Below are positions 61,517-64,000 of a stretch of 64,000 nt of DNA, one piece after another. The stretch comes from Brumimicrobium sp041655765. GTDB lineage: Bacteria > Bacteroidota > Bacteroidia > Flavobacteriales_D > Crocinitomicaceae. Position 1 is the stretch's first letter, and every line of letters begins with the position of its first letter. A program made the translations under genes and the position numbers. The stretch covers positions 1 to 64,000 of the forward strand of contig JBBAEU010000005.1 of NCBI GenBank assembly GCA_041655765.1, read 5' to 3'. A model generated the notes under the pieces. That model ran no database searches and was not told where the DNA came from. It saw nothing but the letters and a program-made list of their open reading frames with translations.

Positions 61517-61978
61517 CTAAATACCTAACATTTCAGTATAACTAGGTATTTCCTTTCTATAATTTATCTCCCCTGTACTTTGATTGACATTTGCAACAAT
61601 TGTGTGGATTCCGTTTGTCATGATTAGCCATTCTACCATCAATTTGTGGTTGTATTGTGCAATTTGATGAAAAACATTTTCTGTTAGTTTTATTTCAGGG
61701 GCTTTGCATTCTACAACTCCAATTGGTTTGCCATTACTTCCAAAAACTACACCATCGCAACGACGGGTCAATTGATTTACCTCAATTTTATACTCGGATG
61801 CGATCAGAGGAAGTGGAACTGATTTGTGTTCAACCAAAAAATGTAAGACATGTTGCCGTACCCACTCTTCTGGAGTTAACAGAAGAATTTTTTTTCTAAA
61901 ATCACACCACACATACACCTGCTCATTCTTTCGAGTAAGTTTCAGCTTTGTTTTAGGAAAATAAAGTGGTGTTAACAT
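61517..61978 (-). CDS. HsdR N-terminal-like (PD-(D/E)XK) protein
   Basis: A 153-residue protein with the fold of type I restriction HsdR N-terminal domains: TPEEWVRQHVLHFLVEH, then RCDGVVFGSNGKPIGVVECKAP, in which Asp and Glu-x-Lys form the PD-(D/E)XK site. No helicase domain follows and no hsdM or hsdS is nearby. Stand-alone proteins of this type are common in Bacteroidota near replication or housekeeping genes; the target is unknown. A catalytically competent site is visible. Confidence 0.85.
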   Translation of the reverse strand: MLTPLYFPKTKLKLTRKNEQVYVWCDFRKKILLLTPEEWVRQHVLHFLVEHKSVPLPLIASEYKIEVNQLTRRCDGVVFGSNGKPIGVVECKAPEIKLTENVFHQIAQYNHKLMVEWLIMTNGIHTIVANVNQSTGEINYRKEIPSYTEMLGI

Positions 61979-62023
61979 GAATGTTTTTCAGGTAAAAATA
62001 AGAAATTATTCTGTTTAAATAGG

Positions 62024-62065
62024 ATAAAAAAAGAGTGTTTAAATAATTTTGAACACTCTTTTTTT
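62024..62065 (-). terminator. Terminator after the AhpD-like gene
   Basis: AAAAAAAGAGTGTT and AACACTCTTTTTTT form a near-perfect 14-bp stem around an A/T-rich loop. It lies 22 nt past the stop of the AhpD-like gene, with flanks that could serve both strands. Confidence 0.8.
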
Positions 62066-62087
62066 ATATTATAAACTAATTTAAAAA

Positions 62088-62783
62088 TTACAAATTATGC
62101 TCATCCATATATTTCTCTATTTCGTCAAAAGCAATTATTGAATATGAGTACGCTGCTCCTGCCCTCATTTCAGCTGCTACCCAAATGGCTTCCATCATTT
62201 CTTCATTGGTAGCTCCGTTTATGTTGGCCATTTTTGTATGATCTTCAATACAAGTAGAGCATTGTGTTATGTGAGAAATAGCCAAAGCAATCAACCGTTT
62301 TGTTTTTTCATCTAAAGCACCAGCTTCAAACACACTATTACTAAAGTCTTTCCAAGTATCAACAATATCAGGAGCTAATTTCGCCTTTTTCTCCGCCATT
62401 TCATGACTATTATCTACATAATCCACACGGTCTTCCTCTACTTTGCTTTCATTAATTTCCATTTGATGAACAGCAATTGACGCTTGTTGATATCCTCCAT
62501 TTGCACGACCTTGGGCGGCGATCCAAATTGCTTCAAAAATCTCTTCTCTTGTTGCACCTTTACGAATTGCATGTGGAACGTGTGCCCGAATACAATACGG
62601 ACATTGTGTTACATGACCAACCGCAATTGCTATGATGTGCTTTGTCTTTGAGTCTAATGCATTCGACTTAAAAACTGCACGACTAAATTTTCGCCATGTG
62701 TCAATTTGATTTGGAGCTAACTCAGCTCTTCTTTTAGCTCCTTCAGCAGTTGCCTCTGGAAACATATTTCTTTCTGTACCCAT
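62088..62783 (-). CDS. Carboxymuconolactone decarboxylase family protein with two AhpD-like domains
   Basis: A 231-residue protein built of two copies of an AhpD-like unit. The first has SKTKHIIAIAVGHVTQCPYC with CxxC and a following His (CPYCIRAH). The second has EKTKRLIALAISHITQCSTC with CSTCIEDH. Both copies keep CxxCxxxH, the peroxide-reducing AhpD site, and both end in an A(G/Y)xYxxS-type helix. AhpD relays electrons to alkyl hydroperoxide reductase. Standard AhpD-type proteins hold one copy; here a gene duplication has fused two. Confidence 0.88.
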   Translation of the reverse strand: MGTERNMFPEATAEGAKRRAELAPNQIDTWRKFSRAVFKSNALDSKTKHIIAIAVGHVTQCPYCIRAHVPHAIRKGATREEIFEAIWIAAQGRANGGYQQASIAVHQMEINESKVEEDRVDYVDNSHEMAEKKAKLAPDIVDTWKDFSNSVFEAGALDEKTKRLIALAISHITQCSTCIEDHTKMANINGATNEEMMEAIWVAAEMRAGAAYSYSIIAFDEIEKYMDEHNL

Positions 62784-62975
62784 ATTATTCTATTTCTATT
62801 GTTAAGAGCAATCTTTTAACGTAAAATTACAAATAATCTTAAATAAGAGACAATCTTATCTTTATTAAGCTAAAAACGCAGATTCTAAACCAAGTAATAT
62901 GGAAGAATTTTTATAATAAAACGAATGCCGAAATCGCTTACAGTACGATAAACCAATTATAGATATTGTTTTTTA

Positions 62976-63461
62976 CTATTCGAAATACTCGTGGAAAGTT
63001 GCGAATGATTGATTAATCTTATCAACCACCGCAGTTGCTTCTTCAACTGACCCTGCATTCCCCAAATTTCCCAAAAGATCAATGTGTGGTTCCAACCATA
63101 CATGCAGTTGATCGTGACTTTCCCCTTTCATTGTACAACTTCTGATTAGATTAGCATTTTCTTCTTTTAAATCAGCTGCTAATTGAGCATAATCAGTTGA
63201 GCCTTCTTCCATATATGTCGCTAATACTTCTTCCGCTGCAATTACATGAGGAGTCATTTCTTTATTTATCTCCCATTTTTGACCATTATTAAGAGATAAT
63301 ATTCTTTCTTTTACCTCTACTTCATGATGATCTCCATGATCATGGTCTTCATCATTAGTTACTTCAGCCACCTCTTCAGCGACTGCTTTCGATGTTCCAT
63401 TATTACATCCATATAACACAAAGCCCAACGCTAAAGCAAATATTAAAAATGTTTTCTTCAT
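62976..63461 (-). CDS. His-rich four-helix lipoprotein
   Basis: A protein of 161 residues from ATG 63461; the TTG at 63473 would add four residues. The lipobox is VLYGC. An acidic/His segment DEDHDHGDHHEVEV lies near residue 40. Four helical segments follow (VIAAEEVLATYMEEGSTDYA, AADLKEENANLIRSCTM, LHVWLEPHIDLLGNL, EEATAVVDKINQSFATF). One Cys and several His could bind metal. It resembles a cytochrome c'-like helix bundle without CxxCH. Function is not known. Confidence 0.68.
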   Translation of the reverse strand: MKKTFLIFALALGFVLYGCNNGTSKAVAEEVAEVTNDEDHDHGDHHEVEVKERILSLNNGQKWEINKEMTPHVIAAEEVLATYMEEGSTDYAQLAADLKEENANLIRSCTMKGESHDQLHVWLEPHIDLLGNLGNAGSVEEATAVVDKINQSFATFHEYFE

Positions 63462-63652
63462 TTTCCTTTTCAATTTAAGTTAATAACTGGGATAAAACTA
63501 CAATAATTATAAGAATCTTCAAAGCAAATTATCATTTTAGTTTGGTTAAAAAATTAAAACTAAAAATAAAGATTATTGGTAATTATTTCACAAGTAATAA
63601 ACCCGATAGACAGATTGATGTTATCGTTATAATTCCCTTGTTTAGCAACGTG

Positions 63653-64000
63653 TTAGTCCACAATTTCAGAAAAAGTATCGCCTTGCAGTACATCTCCAGA
63701 TTCATAACCTCTTTTAAACCATTTCATTCTTTGTGCGGACGTTCCGTGCGTGAATGAATCTGGAACAACATGACCTTGCAGTCGTTTTTGAATAGCATCA
63801 TCTCCAACTGCTCGTGCTGCATCAAGTGCAATTTCAATATCTCCTGATTCGATATATTGTTTTACATAATGTGCCCAAACTCCTGCATAATAGTCGGCTT
63901 GTAATTCTAATGCAACCGAAAGTTTATTGGCATCTATTTGGTTTGATTGACGCTGTAATTGTGAAACTTTAGCATTGGTACCTAATAGCGTTTGCACATG
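63653..64000 (-). CDS. Neutral zinc metallopeptidase, YpfJ family (5' end outside window)
   Basis: The frame is open to the window edge, so only the C-terminal 115 residues are seen. HVQTLLG, which follows the HExxH region in the family, then ELQADYYAGVWAHYV with the third zinc ligand region and FTHGTSAQRMKWFKRGYESG near the end, identify the YpfJ/KPN_02809-type neutral zinc metallopeptidase. The substrate is unknown. The catalytic HExxH motif lies outside the window. Confidence 0.88.
   Translation of the reverse strand, partial: HVQTLLGTNAKVSQLQRQSNQIDANKLSVALELQADYYAGVWAHYVKQYIESGDIEIALDAARAVGDDAIQKRLQGHVVPDSFTHGTSAQRMKWFKRGYESGDVLQGDTFSEIVD

Noticed and set aside
61517..61978. Restriction-modification system
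   Set aside because: Only an HsdR N-terminal-like nuclease domain is present, with no helicase, methylase or specificity gene.
1..64000. CRISPR array, prophage or intact insertion sequence
   Set aside because: No direct-repeat array, integrase, transposase or phage structural gene was seen.

Overview
The window is about 64 kb of AT-rich chromosomal DNA from a member of the Bacteroidota, most likely Flavobacteriia (Flavobacteriales, possibly a Crocinitomicaceae-type lineage; the family is an inference). The evidence is two proteins with type IX secretion (T9SS) type B C-terminal sorting domains, one paired with a PorP/SprF-like protein, several families typical of the phylum (DUF2911, DUF3276, DUF4199, DUF4625, DUF5683, the long LepB and Rho forms), promoters with the Bacteroidota -7 octamer TAnnTTTG, and an almost complete lack of Shine-Dalgarno sequences. 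There is no rRNA operon, CRISPR array, intact transposon or prophage.

Layout. 1-6.5 kb: end of a coiled-coil/SPOR-like protein, a histone-deacetylase-family hydrolase, a lipoprotein, DUF4199 and rho. 6.6-7.2 kb: tRNA-Gly and tRNA-Leu. 7.2-18.3 kb: envelope genes (YfhO-type membrane protein, T9SS cargo plus PorP/SprF partner, AcpH, O-antigen-ligase-like/TonB-like/WG-repeat operon, cell-wall amidase). 18.3-26.9 kb: LptD, two membrane-anchored unknowns, AlgH/YqgE, a GT39-like membrane protein and HldD, so an LPS and envelope theme. 27-33 kb: trigger factor, tRNA-Leu, cytidine deaminase, pyruvate dehydrogenase E1-alpha and E2, Ndk, DUF805. 33-42.5 kb: polysaccharide deacetylase/GNAT pair, MltF-like lytic transglycosylase, DUF2911, FabI, TrmD, RluF and a VanX-like dipeptidase. 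42.6-48.7 kb: the parA-parB-DUF5683-dapB-lepB-wbqC block, preceded by a DUF3276 gene. 48.7-51.5 kb: small secreted proteins, a nuclease/phosphatase-like lipoprotein and a cytochrome c'-like protein.

51.5-53.7 kb looks acquired: a methyltransferase and an acetolactate-decarboxylase-like lipoprotein with shifted codon use lie against the decayed 3' end of a group II intron. Right after it, 53.6-58.2 kb is the most interesting locus: a TonB-dependent receptor flanked by two small His/Cys-rich membrane-anchored proteins with a shared C-terminal 'PP' signature, followed by two His-rich DUF4625 lipoproteins. It is read here as a candidate outer-membrane metal (perhaps zinc or copper) acquisition system, with an inverted repeat overlapping its presumed promoter. 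58.2-64 kb: a 1009-residue T9SS cargo adhesin, an HsdR-N-like protein, a tandem AhpD-like protein, a His-rich lipoprotein and the end of a YpfJ-type metallopeptidase.

A recurring regulatory pattern is that several genes (17051, 40124, 40236, 42429) begin only 4-5 nt after a -7 octamer, which predicts leaderless mRNAs.
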